Origin: Hyphomicrobiales bacterium
Lineage (GTDB): Bacteria > Pseudomonadota > Alphaproteobacteria > Rhizobiales > Xanthobacteraceae
Reading direction: 5' to 3'
Assembly: GCA_003164375.1 (NCBI GenBank)
Contig: PLTE01000250.1
Location: 19,295 to 24,609 of the forward strand
Length of the DNA: 5,315 nt
Below the pieces are notes generated by a model, which ran no database searches, was not told the origin of the DNA, and saw only the letters and a program-made list of their open reading frames with translations. The translations under genes were made by a program, and so were the position numbers. Positions within the stretch are counted from its first letter, which is position 1. Each line of letters starts with the position of its first letter. Below are positions 1-4,891 of the stretch, piece by piece.

Positions 1-95
1 CCCGCGACGTCGCCGAGACCAAGGCGAAGGAAGCCACCGAGCTCGGCAAGGCCAAGGGCTATCCGCTGTTTTTCACGACCGAACCCGAGGAATAG
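1..95 (+). CDS. C-terminal end of an unidentified protein
   Basis: Only the last 30 codons lie in the window, read from position 3 to the TAG at 93-95. The peptide begins RDVAETKAKEATELGKAKGY and then runs on through PLFFTTEPEE. It starts as a Lys/Glu/Ala-rich stretch that looks helical and ends in a hydrophobic-then-acidic tail. Codons are GC-rich in third position, as expected for a real gene in this genome. I do not recognise the family from this fragment. It converges on the small membrane protein gene at 123-347, with 27 bases between the two stop codons and no clear T-tract terminator in that gap. Confidence 0.6.
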   Translation, partial: RDVAETKAKEATELGKAKGYPLFFTTEPEE

Positions 96-122
96 CGGCG
101 GGTTGGCCGCGGCTGTCGGCTG

Positions 123-347
123 CTATTGCCACCTCACATGCGGCAGGCCCTGCGGAAGAGCAGGTGTTGCGTCATTGGTGGCGACGCGCAGCGGCGGCTC
201 ATCGGTATAGGCGTAGAGGAAACCGCCCAGTGTCATGCCAACGAAAAACACCGCCAGCACGGCCAGCAGCAATACGCCGTCGCTGCGCGGCGCAACGGCG
301 AGATGGCCGAGCTGCTTGTCCAAAAGTTCCTGGTCCCGTCGGTTCAT
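123..347 (-). CDS. Small single-helix membrane protein, hypothetical
   Basis: This 74-residue protein has no enzyme motif that I recognise. Residues 1-22 are charged and probably cytoplasmic. Residues 23-47 (GVLLLAVLAVFFVGMTLGGF and the following YAY) form one clear transmembrane helix, and the tail is short, polar and Pro-rich. The ATG at 347 is supported by a GAGAG purine run eight bases upstream on the minus strand. It is the last of three minus-strand genes after the DUF2336 gene and the 51-aa gene. The 149-base gap to the 51-aa gene contains a possible weak terminator, so it may have its own promoter. A one-helix inner-membrane protein is the most that can be said. Confidence 0.65.
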   Translation of the reverse strand: MNRRDQELLDKQLGHLAVAPRSDGVLLLAVLAVFFVGMTLGGFLYAYTDEPPLRVATNDATPALPQGLPHVRWQ

Positions 348-423
348 CGTAAAATCTCTCGGCGAGGAAATGCATGGGATAACCCGCCACCAGGCTTGGC
401 GTTCCGGAGTTCAAGACGTTTTG

Positions 424-460
424 AAAAAAAGCGTGTCGGCAGCGCGCCGGCGTGCGGCGC
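424..460 (-). terminator. Possible weak terminator after the 51-aa gene
   Basis: On the minus strand GCGCCG (460-455) pairs with CGGCGC (449-444) around a 5-base loop. A run of seven T (430-424) follows, but only after a 13-base gap. That is too far for a classical intrinsic terminator, so this is tentative. Confidence 0.22.
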
Positions 461-496
461 AGCAACTTTTCGCTTCCGGCTTCTTTTGCCTTGAGG

Positions 497-652
497 CTAT
501 TTGCCTTGGATCGACAGCCCGTTGGGGCCGAGATCGATATGCACGCCTTGCGGCGGCGGCGGATGGCGATCCTGATAAAGTTGGTAGCTGAGCACGGCGA
601 CGGCGATCACCAGCGCGCCGAGGATAAGATAGAGCGTGTTGCTGCGGGTCAC
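497..652 (-). CDS. 51-aa single-helix membrane protein, conserved hypothetical
   Basis: This short gene starts with GTG at 652 and stops with TAG at 499-497. Its protein begins MTRSNTLYLILGALVIAVAV. Residues 7-25 form one hydrophobic helix, followed by a YQDRH turn, four prolines and a hydrophilic end with the pattern GVHIDLGPNGLSIQGK. That ending resembles small uncharacterised proteins I associate with Bradyrhizobium and relatives, where a helix is followed by a short 'GxxIxxGxxGxSIxxK' tail. This is recalled, not searched. AGGAG lies seven bases before the GTG, a strong ribosome binding site that fixes the start. It follows the DUF2336 gene by 60 bases on the same strand and could be cotranscribed with it. 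The function is unknown. Confidence 0.75.
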   Translation of the reverse strand: MTRSNTLYLILGALVIAVAVLSYQLYQDRHPPPPQGVHIDLGPNGLSIQGK

Positions 653-712
653 GGACGGGCTCCTGAGCCCATGATAACCGCCGCGGCCGCTAAAGCGACC
701 CCTTTTTTTCAG

Positions 713-1330
713 CTATTGGCTCAACGTCTTATCGAGCCAGATTCGCAGCTCCGCCGGCAGGTCGGCACGCGCCGCGATCTCGGCTGCCAACTTTTTGTCG
801 CCGTTGACGCCGGTGACGAGCCTGGCGAAACCGGATTCCGATATCCGGGCCTTCGGGTTGGCGATGATGGCGCGCTGGATCTTCGGATCGCCGCGCTTGA
901 GCAAGATATCGGTGACCGCTTCGCTCAGCTCGGGGCGGGTAGCGATTTTCGCCAACAGCTTCGGATCGATGCGGTCGCGGTCGATGATCTCGACGATGTC
1001 CTCGTCGGCGAGCGCCTTGGCTTGTTCGAGGATCGGGCCGTTGATCGCGGTGTCGGTGTGGCGGGCCAGCGTGCCGACCACTTTGATCGGCGCGTTGTCC
1101 ACAGGCGCCAGCTTGCTGCTCAGCTCGGCGAGCTGCGAGCGGTCGATGCTTTTTTTGATCAGCAGGCACAATACCTCGTCGAAGATGCCGACGTGGTCGG
1201 TGCTGTAGGAGTTAGCGCCGGCCAGAAACAAATCGACGATCCGGCGCAACGCCGCGCTGCGCCACGAACTCGGGGCTTGGCTCAGCGTGGTATCGAGCTC
1301 GGCAAGCAAGCTTCGTGCGGCGGGCGTCAT
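713..1330 (-). CDS. DUF2336-family protein (short form)
   Basis: The 205-residue protein is soluble, helical and rich in charged repeats, with no signal peptide or membrane segment. From about residue 20 to the end it is a chain of paired helices, with phrases such as LARHTDTAINGPILEQAKAL, IATRPELSEAVTDILLKRGD and IIANPKARISESGFARLV. This 'RxxLSExVTDxLxxRGDxxV' style is what I recognise as DUF2336 (COG5330), an alphaproteobacterial family of unknown function with a HEAT-like helical repeat. Members I recall are often longer, around 350 residues or more, so this would be a short form or a protein lacking the C-terminal part; the stop is clean and no continuation is seen after it. The ATG at 1330 has only a weak purine-rich site (GAGAAGA). 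The 51-aa gene follows on the same strand. Confidence 0.75.
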   Translation of the reverse strand: MTPAARSLLAELDTTLSQAPSSWRSAALRRIVDLFLAGANSYSTDHVGIFDEVLCLLIKKSIDRSQLAELSSKLAPVDNAPIKVVGTLARHTDTAINGPILEQAKALADEDIVEIIDRDRIDPKLLAKIATRPELSEAVTDILLKRGDPKIQRAIIANPKARISESGFARLVTGVNGDKKLAAEIAARADLPAELRIWLDKTLSQ

Positions 1331-1387
1331 GCGTCGTCTTCTCGGCTAGAGCGTCAAGGTTCGCGCCGACTTGATCTAGATTAACAG

Positions 1388-1426
1388 AAAAACCCGCGGC
1401 TGCAGACGCGCTGCGTTCGCGGTTTT
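1388..1426 (-). terminator. Probable terminator of the FKBP gene, possibly bidirectional
   Basis: The outer arms AAAACC-GCG and CGCGGTTTT pair with one bulged C. An inner GCAG (1402-1405) pairs with CTGC (1411-1414) around ACGCG. On the minus strand the structure ends in GGGTTTTT, the T-run expected after an intrinsic terminator, roughly 100 bases past the FKBP stop codon. It also separates FKBP transcription from the DUF2336 gene. Confidence 0.45.
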
Positions 1427-1494
1427 GCTGCGATCAAGCCCCGCAATCTTTGTCTACCTCAACGGCCGTTTATTTCGCCTTACCGAGCGACGGA

Positions 1495-1520
1495 TGCCGG
1501 CGGCAGGAGAGGCGCCGGCA
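1495..1520 (-). terminator. Hairpin just after the FKBP stop codon
   Basis: TGCCGGCG (1495-1502) and CGCCGGCA (1513-1520) form a perfect 8-bp GC-rich stem with a 10-base loop, six bases past the FKBP stop. No T-run follows on the minus strand, so it may act as a pause or 3'-end protecting structure with the T-run hairpin at 1388-1426 completing termination. Confidence 0.4.
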
Positions 1521-1526
1521 GACCGA

Positions 1527-2000
1527 TTATTTGACCCCGAGCAACTCGACGTCGAAAATCAGCGTGGCGTTCGGCGGGATGACGCCGCCGGCGCCGCGGG
1601 CGCCGTAGGCGAGCGCCGGCGGGATGATCAGCGTGCGTTTGCCGCCGACCTTCATGGTGGCGATGCCTTCGTCCCAGCCGGGGATCACGCGGCCGGTGCC
1701 GATCGGAAACTCGAACGGCTGGCCGCGATCGACCGATGAGTCGAATTTCGTGCCCTTGGTGCCGTTGACGAAAAGCCAGCCGGTGTAATGCATGACGCAA
1801 GTCTGGCCGGTCTTGGGCGAGGGCCCGGTGCCGATCTTGGTGTCGATGATCTTCAATCCGGATTCCGTGGTGGTGATGCCGCCCGGAGCTTGCGCCGCGG
1901 CCGGCTGCAAGCTTGCCGGAGCGACGGTCAGCGCAGAGCCGGCGAGCGCGACAACGACGGCAAACTGGATCAAGGCAACGGCACGCGGAAAAGCTCGCAT
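1527..2000 (-). CDS. Periplasmic FKBP-type peptidyl-prolyl cis-trans isomerase
   Basis: The product catalyses cis-trans isomerisation of prolyl peptide bonds and so assists protein folding outside the cytoplasm. Residues 1-38 are a Sec signal peptide: basic start MRAFPR, a hydrophobic core to about residue 27, then AAAQA, with likely cleavage after Ala38. The mature protein is one minimal FKBP domain of about 115 residues. Pocket residues are in place by comparison with FKBP12: Tyr72 (HYTG), Phe87-Asp88 (FDSS), Arg92, Phe96, Val105-Ile106 and Trp109 (GRVIPGWDEG), and Tyr132 (AYGARG). The end is IPPNATLIFDVELLGVK. The FKBP12 His87 position is not histidine, which is common in bacterial members. 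AAGGAGA lies seven bases before the ATG at 2000. The gene is monocistronic by layout and diverges from the DUF805 gene. An inverted repeat in its leader (2018-2037) may control it. Confidence 0.95.
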   Translation of the reverse strand: MRAFPRAVALIQFAVVVALAGSALTVAPASLQPAAAQAPGGITTTESGLKIIDTKIGTGPSPKTGQTCVMHYTGWLFVNGTKGTKFDSSVDRGQPFEFPIGTGRVIPGWDEGIATMKVGGKRTLIIPPALAYGARGAGGVIPPNATLIFDVELLGVK

Positions 2001-2017
2001 CGTCGGGTCTCCTTGGA

Positions 2018-2037
2018 TTAAACGGGCCGCCGTTTAA
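2018..2037 (-). promoter_or_regulatory. Inverted repeat in the FKBP leader
   Basis: TTAAACGG (2018-2025) and CCGTTTAA (2030-2037) are perfect 8-bp arms separated by GCCG, ending 17 bases before the FKBP start codon and just before its ribosome binding site. It could be an operator or an RNA hairpin. On the minus strand a CTTAAA within it lies about 17 bases after TTGCCT, a weak promoter-like pairing that would put the transcription start inside or just after the repeat. Confidence 0.4.
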
Positions 2038-2318
2038 GCCATGTCCGCTGCGGTGAGGCAAGCCGATTTGCACTTGCCAAGACGAGGCATTCTCGCGACG
2101 GCTGCGGGTCCGAGTTTTGCCGCGCCAGTCCCAAAACCTCCCCGAAAAAGCTAGGGGAGTGAAGCGCCGCAAGGCGCATCCTCTTGGATAGCCGTGCCGG
2201 AGGGACGGACGAGGAGACGACGGCAACTTAGCCTAAATGATCGTTAAAGTTGTGCGTGTTACTGGACTGCGCTAAGCAGATTTACGTTCTTTGGGGCGTC
2301 GGTTGGCGATCGTCGTTG
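2038..2318. other. Divergent intergenic region with several hairpins, no gene seen
   Basis: No convincing coding frame lies between the FKBP and DUF805 starts. The central part folds well: CTCCCC (2138-2143) with GGGGAG (2154-2159); GCGCC (2164-2168) with GGCGC (2173-2177) around a GCAA tetraloop; and CCGT (2192-2195) with ACGG (2205-2208), enclosed by CCTC (2180-2183) with GAGG (2211-2214). I cannot match the series to a known riboswitch or small RNA class. No strong promoter could be assigned to the DUF805 gene by eye. Confidence 0.35.
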
Positions 2319-2732
2319 ATGACGAAATTTACGGAGCGCTACCTTTCATTCACTGGCCGGCTGTCGCGGCTGCCGTTCTTTCTCCGCGGCATCACCCTCG
2401 GCATTACGGCGGCAGTGATGTTCGCCGCGAGCGTTCCGCTTTTTATCAACGGCGCACGCGCCTTGTGGTGGGCCGGTCTTGCCGTGGCCATCGGCTCACT
2501 GATTTTTCTCGCCGTCGGCAGTGTTTCGCTGCTCGTGCGGCGCCTCCACGATTTGGGCCTGTCCGGCTATCACACTGTTTGGGTCGGCACAGCCCAAGTC
2601 GGCTGGACGGCGCTGTCGCATGGGCCAAAATATGCGATTTTGTTTGGTTTGCCGTTCGCCGGGATTTGCCTGTGGCTGATATTCTGGCCGGGCAATGCCG
2701 GTGTCAATCGCTTCGGCGAGAGGCGGGGTTGA
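2319..2732 (+). CDS. DUF805 family inner-membrane protein
   Basis: The 137-residue protein belongs to DUF805, small polytopic membrane proteins (E. coli YhaH/YhaI type) of unknown biochemical role. The family opening is present at residues 8-18 as YLSFTGRLSRL followed by PFF. It is followed by two hydrophobic segments at about 22-45 and 50-72, the conserved loop RRLHDLGLSGYHT (around 73-85), and a third hydrophobic segment at about 102-122. The family-type end WPGNAGVNRFGERRG closes the protein. I chose the ATG at 2319 because the domain begins directly after it. The frame stays open upstream to a TTG at 2250, but that extra peptide does not look like the family. No clear ribosome binding site precedes 2319, so the start is less certain than the family. 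Confidence 0.88.
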   Translation: MTKFTERYLSFTGRLSRLPFFLRGITLGITAAVMFAASVPLFINGARALWWAGLAVAIGSLIFLAVGSVSLLVRRLHDLGLSGYHTVWVGTAQVGWTALSHGPKYAILFGLPFAGICLWLIFWPGNAGVNRFGERRG

Positions 2733-2868
2733 GTTTGTCGGACGGGTCGAGCTTGCAGCGTAGACGAGCCCATTTGCCGTATTCCAAAAGTGGTATATAT
2801 GGACGAGAACTACAAGGAACTCACTTTTTCGCGGCGATACGGAGGAATTCATCGCGTCGCTCGACGAC

Positions 2869-3258
2869 GTGGTCAAACGCCAGTTCGGCTACGCACTTTG
2901 GCTTGCGCAGCTTGGCGGGAAAGCGCCTGCGGCGAAACCTCTCGGCGGTAACAAGGAGTTTAGGGGCGCCAGGGTTCTGGAGATCGTCGCCGACTTCGAC
3001 AGCGATACGTATCGGGCGGTGTCTACGGTCGAATTCGAGGAGGCGGTGTACGTCGTTGATGCTTTCCAGAAGAAGTCGAAGAAGGGAATCGCGACCCCGC
3101 AAAAAGACATCGACCGGATGGTAGAGCGCATCAAGGCGTTACGGATAGAACGACAAGAGCCGGACAAAAAGGCGGCAATCGCGCAATTGAACGCGCGAAG
3201 AGCGTTGCGACAGCAGGCCATCGATGAAAAACGGAAGAAACAAAAAGAACCGAAGTAA
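2869..3258 (+). CDS. Type II toxin, Gp49/RelE-like (HigB-like), N-terminus probably frameshifted
   Basis: This is the toxin of a toxin-antitoxin pair, from the phage Gp49-like family (PF05973, COG4679) with a RelE fold; relatives cleave mRNA on the ribosome. From the GTG at 2869, residues 5-15 (QFGYALWLAQL), 33-53 (GARVLEIVADFDSDTYRAVS and following) and 61-78 (YVVDAFQKKSKKGIATPQ) are family signatures. A basic Lys/Arg/Gln tail of about 35 residues follows. Starting at 2869 drops the first strand and helix. In-frame codons back to a TAG at 2761 contain no ATG, GTG or TTG, yet upstream residues GDTEEFIASLDDV fit the domain. An ATG at 2799 (MDENYKELTF) joins them if one T is removed from the T5 run at 2825-2829, giving 152 residues. 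So it may be a pseudogene, a sequencing error or a recoded gene. AT-rich TATATAT (2794-2800) may be promoter sequence. It overlaps the antitoxin gene by 35 bases. Confidence 0.85.
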   Translation: MVKRQFGYALWLAQLGGKAPAAKPLGGNKEFRGARVLEIVADFDSDTYRAVSTVEFEEAVYVVDAFQKKSKKGIATPQKDIDRMVERIKALRIERQEPDKKAAIAQLNARRALRQQAIDEKRKKQKEPK

Positions 3259-3604
3259 CAAGCGCGCCACCACGGCGACGCCGCTCGGCAGGCTGGGATC
3301 CGGCAATGTGTTCGCCGACCTCGGTCTGCCGAACCCCGAAGAAGAACTTGTCAAGGCCAAGCTGGTTTCGAAGATAGCGGACGTGATCGGGAAACGACGG
3401 ATGACGCAGGCTCAAGCCGGCGAAATCATGGGACTTCCTCAGCCAAAAGTCTCGGAGCTGTGCAACGGCCGTACCGAAACCTATAGCGTTGAACGCCTAT
3501 GCCGGCTTCTGACGCGAATTGGCGTGGGAATTTCGTTCGTGCTGAAAGATCAGCCAGATTGGTCCAGAGGAACGGTCGATGTCGTCGAGGCGCCGGGTCC
3601 GTAG
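3224..3604 (+). CDS. HTH antitoxin (HigA-like, XRE family) of the toxin-antitoxin pair
   Basis: The 126-residue protein should bind and neutralise the toxin encoded just upstream and repress the shared promoter, as in COG4679/COG5606 (HTH_37) pairs. Residues 1-24 are a basic Asn/Lys/Arg-rich extension. The family opening SGNVFADLGLPNPEEELVKA spans 26-45. The helix-turn-helix covers about 46-105: KRRMTQAQAGEIMGLPQPKV carries the first two helices and QPKVSELCNGR (73-83) is the recognition helix, followed by YSVERLCRLLTRIGVGISF. The remainder is a short acidic tail. The ATG at 3224 lies inside the end of the toxin gene, which suggests translational coupling; the local ribosome binding site is weak. 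A GTG at 3308 (within NVF) is a possible but less likely later start. If the toxin is broken, this antitoxin is an orphan. Confidence 0.9.
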   Translation: MKNGRNKKNRSNKRATTATPLGRLGSGNVFADLGLPNPEEELVKAKLVSKIADVIGKRRMTQAQAGEIMGLPQPKVSELCNGRTETYSVERLCRLLTRIGVGISFVLKDQPDWSRGTVDVVEAPGP

Positions 3605-3626
3605 TTCGTAGGACGGCTAGAACGAA

Positions 3627-3670
3627 GCGAAGCCCATCATCGATCCGAGAGGCTGCATGATGGGCTTCGC
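3627..3670. repeat. Palindromic intergenic repeat, possible antitoxin-side terminator
   Basis: GCGAAGCCCATCAT (3627-3640) and ATGATGGGCTTCGC (3657-3670) are perfect 14-bp arms around a 16-base loop. The flanks CGTAGGACGG to the left and a weaker counterpart to the right (CGCACTATCCG) suggest a decayed longer palindrome of the 'CGTAGGATGGGT...AACCCATCCTACG' type that I recall as dispersed in proteobacterial genomes. There is no T-run, so a terminator role for the toxin-antitoxin operon is only possible. Confidence 0.7.
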
Positions 3671-3711
3671 AACGGCGTAACGCATCGCACTATCCGTTTG
3701 CGTGAGGCGGC

Positions 3712-3729
3712 GCGGCGCCTTAGCGCCGC
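3712..3729. repeat. GC-rich hairpin
   Basis: GCGGCGC (3712-3718) and GCGCCGC (3723-3729) form a perfect 7-bp stem with a CTTA loop. There is no T-run on either strand. Its role is unknown. Confidence 0.5.
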
Positions 3730-3821
3730 AGGGCCAAGCGCCCGGCGCGCTCGCTCCCACTGGTTTCGCGACGGCCACAACAGCCGCGGAACTCACGACC
3801 TTGCGGCGGCGCAGCACGACA

Positions 3822-3869
3822 CCATCACGGCGGCAAAACCCATCACGGCGGCAAAACCCATCACGGCGG
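3822..3869. repeat. 18-bp tandem repeat, 2.7 copies
   Basis: The unit CCATCACGGCGGCAAAAC occurs at 3822-3839 and 3840-3857, and its first 12 bases recur at 3858-3869. The copies are identical, so the duplication is recent or maintained. The length is a multiple of three and more than one frame is open through it (for example HHGGKT), so it could be a relic of a low-complexity coding region. No gene is supported. Confidence 0.8.
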
Positions 3870-3935
3870 AACGTGGCGGCGACTGCCGGCGTTGCCTAGT
3901 CACAGATGGGGCGGGGCCGACCGAGGAACGTCACG

Positions 3936-4808
3936 ATGCCGACGATTGATTCAAATGCGAGATGGTTTAGTCGCGCCGTTTACGTGCTCCCGATCATCGT
4001 GGTCGGGCTCGGCGTCGGCGGAGCCATTGGCGGCTTCGCCGGGTTTGCAATCGACAACACATTAACCGTGCCGCCGCGTCAGGACATTGCCGACGCAACC
4101 AGCCGCCACGGCGCAGCCGCCACGACCGCGCCGGTTCGGCCGATCCAAGCGGTCCCTTTGGCGACAGCGCTGGCGAACACGGTTCCGGCCACGATGTCCG
4201 CAGCCACGCCAGCGACGCCATCGCAGGCGCCGACAATTCCAACCGTCCCAACTCCAACTGTGCAAAGTCGGCTCGCACCTTGGCCGGATGCGCTGACGCG
4301 GTCGCAGCCAGCAGCGCCGGTAGCAGCGCAAGCAGCGCCGCCTTCGCCGGCCCTGGCCGCAGCCGCGGTAACGCCGAACGCGCAAGCCAACGATGCGACG
4401 CGCCCTGCCGCGCCCGACGCCGCGCTTGAGCGGCGCGCAGTTGCGGCGCCCGATGTCAAAGCCGTGCCGGCGAAGCGGTTGTCGCGGCAAGTGCGTCCGA
4501 ACAACACTGTCGCCGCCACGGCCGCGCGGATTGCGCCGGTCTATGATTATTATGGCAATGGCGCGGACGCCGCGTCTCAAAGCGGGCGGCCAACAGCGCC
4601 TGATGCATACCGCCGTCGCAGCGGCCCTAGCGCGAGATATAATGGCGAAACGCATCATGGCGTCGCGACGGCAACGCGCGTTCCCCGTCAGTTCCAAGAC
4701 AGCGCGGCTCTCCCCGAAGGACGGCAGTCCGCCGTGCCCGCGATGCCGCCGCAACCGCCGCCGATCGGCGGTTTGTTCGGCGGCGGCAATCGCTACGACG
4801 GGCGATAA
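3936..4808 (+). CDS. Membrane-anchored Pro/Ala-rich protein, unknown function
   Basis: The 290-residue protein begins MPTIDSNARWFSRAV. One hydrophobic, Gly-rich helix at about residues 14-39 (VYVLPIIVVGLGVGGAIGGF then AGFAI) probably acts as an uncleaved anchor. Residues 40-190 are low-complexity, dominated by Ala, Pro, Thr and Gln, and look disordered and extracytoplasmic. A more mixed stretch at about 195-270 contains VYDYYGNGADA and many Arg, Ser and Gly residues, and the end is PPIGGLFGGGNRYDGR. I see no catalytic motif or known domain. I chose the ATG at 3936 over one at 3906 because GAGGAA lies about nine bases upstream, and the extra ten residues of the longer form are Arg-rich and uninformative. 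A cell-envelope or wall-spanning linker role is conceivable, but this is inference. Long antisense open frames here are by-products of GC-rich codons. Confidence 0.7.
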   Translation: MPTIDSNARWFSRAVYVLPIIVVGLGVGGAIGGFAGFAIDNTLTVPPRQDIADATSRHGAAATTAPVRPIQAVPLATALANTVPATMSAATPATPSQAPTIPTVPTPTVQSRLAPWPDALTRSQPAAPVAAQAAPPSPALAAAAVTPNAQANDATRPAAPDAALERRAVAAPDVKAVPAKRLSRQVRPNNTVAATAARIAPVYDYYGNGADAASQSGRPTAPDAYRRRSGPSARYNGETHHGVATATRVPRQFQDSAALPEGRQSAVPAMPPQPPPIGGLFGGGNRYDGR

Positions 4809-4843
4809 CGCTCGGCGGGGTTACGAGGGGGACGCTTCAGATT

Positions 4844-4879
4844 TCGTCATTGCCGGGCTTGACCCGGCAATCCATGCTG
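4844..4879 (+). repeat. Left hairpin repeat of the GIY-YIG unit
   Basis: After TCGTC, the 9-bp stem ATTGCCGGG (4849-4857) pairs with CCCGGCAAT (4863-4871) around a CTTGA loop; CCATGCTG follows. This is the common rhizobial-type 'CGTCATTGCCGGGCTTGACC' intergenic repeat, recognised from memory. Confidence 0.8.
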
Positions 4880-4891
4880 ACACGCAGCATG
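4873..4891 (+). promoter_or_regulatory. Second hairpin covering the GIY-YIG start codon
   Basis: CATGCTG (4873-4879) and CAGCATG (4885-4891) are perfect 7-bp arms around ACACG. The right arm includes the ATG at 4889 and the left arm includes the alternative ATG at 4874. In RNA this would hide both start codons, and no ribosome binding site is visible. Confidence 0.5.

Larger units (their letters stand above)
3605..3935. other. Intergenic region rich in repeats, no convincing gene
   Basis: Between the antitoxin and the Pro/Ala-rich protein I see no believable gene. Short open frames exist on both strands, but none has a ribosome binding site or a recognisable product. The stretch holds a 14-bp palindrome, a GC hairpin and an 18-bp tandem repeat, listed separately. 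The last 20 bases carry the ribosome binding site of the next gene. Confidence 0.5.

Noticed and set aside
685..709. Hairpin GGCCGC/GCGACC followed by seven T on the plus strand, terminator-like
   Set aside because: No plus-strand gene precedes it, the stem has a mismatch on that strand, and the genes here run on the minus strand, where the run is A and lies on the wrong side.
452..1384. 310-codon open frame on the plus strand
   Set aside because: It lies opposite the DUF2336 gene and the 51-aa gene, and its product is Arg/Asp/Gly-rich without family features, typical of an antisense shadow in GC-rich DNA.
2137..2220. Guanidine-type riboswitch suggested by GGACGAGGA-like sequence
   Set aside because: The conserved core and pairing of the known classes are not present, and the DUF805 gene is not a typical target.
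1480..2226. 248-codon minus-strand frame
   Set aside because: It overlaps the FKBP gene in another frame and gives an Arg/His-rich product, whereas the FKBP frame has clear homology.
2841..2853. GGAGG followed by ATC as an unusual ribosome binding site and start for the toxin
   Set aside because: ATC starts are very rare and the bases are explained as Glu-Glu codons of the extended toxin domain.
2291..3124. 277-codon plus-strand frame
   Set aside because: It runs out of frame through both the DUF805 and the toxin genes, each of which is recognisable in its own frame.
3617..3817. 66-codon minus-strand frame ending in the palindrome
   Set aside because: The product joins the repeat and the GC hairpin with no ribosome binding site or recognisable domain.
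3822..3869. CRISPR-like repeat
   Set aside because: The units are directly adjacent with no spacers and only 18 bp long, so this is a tandem repeat.
4062..4754. 230-codon minus-strand frame
   Set aside because: It lies opposite the Pro/Ala-rich gene; the product is an Arg-rich low-complexity string with no ribosome binding site.
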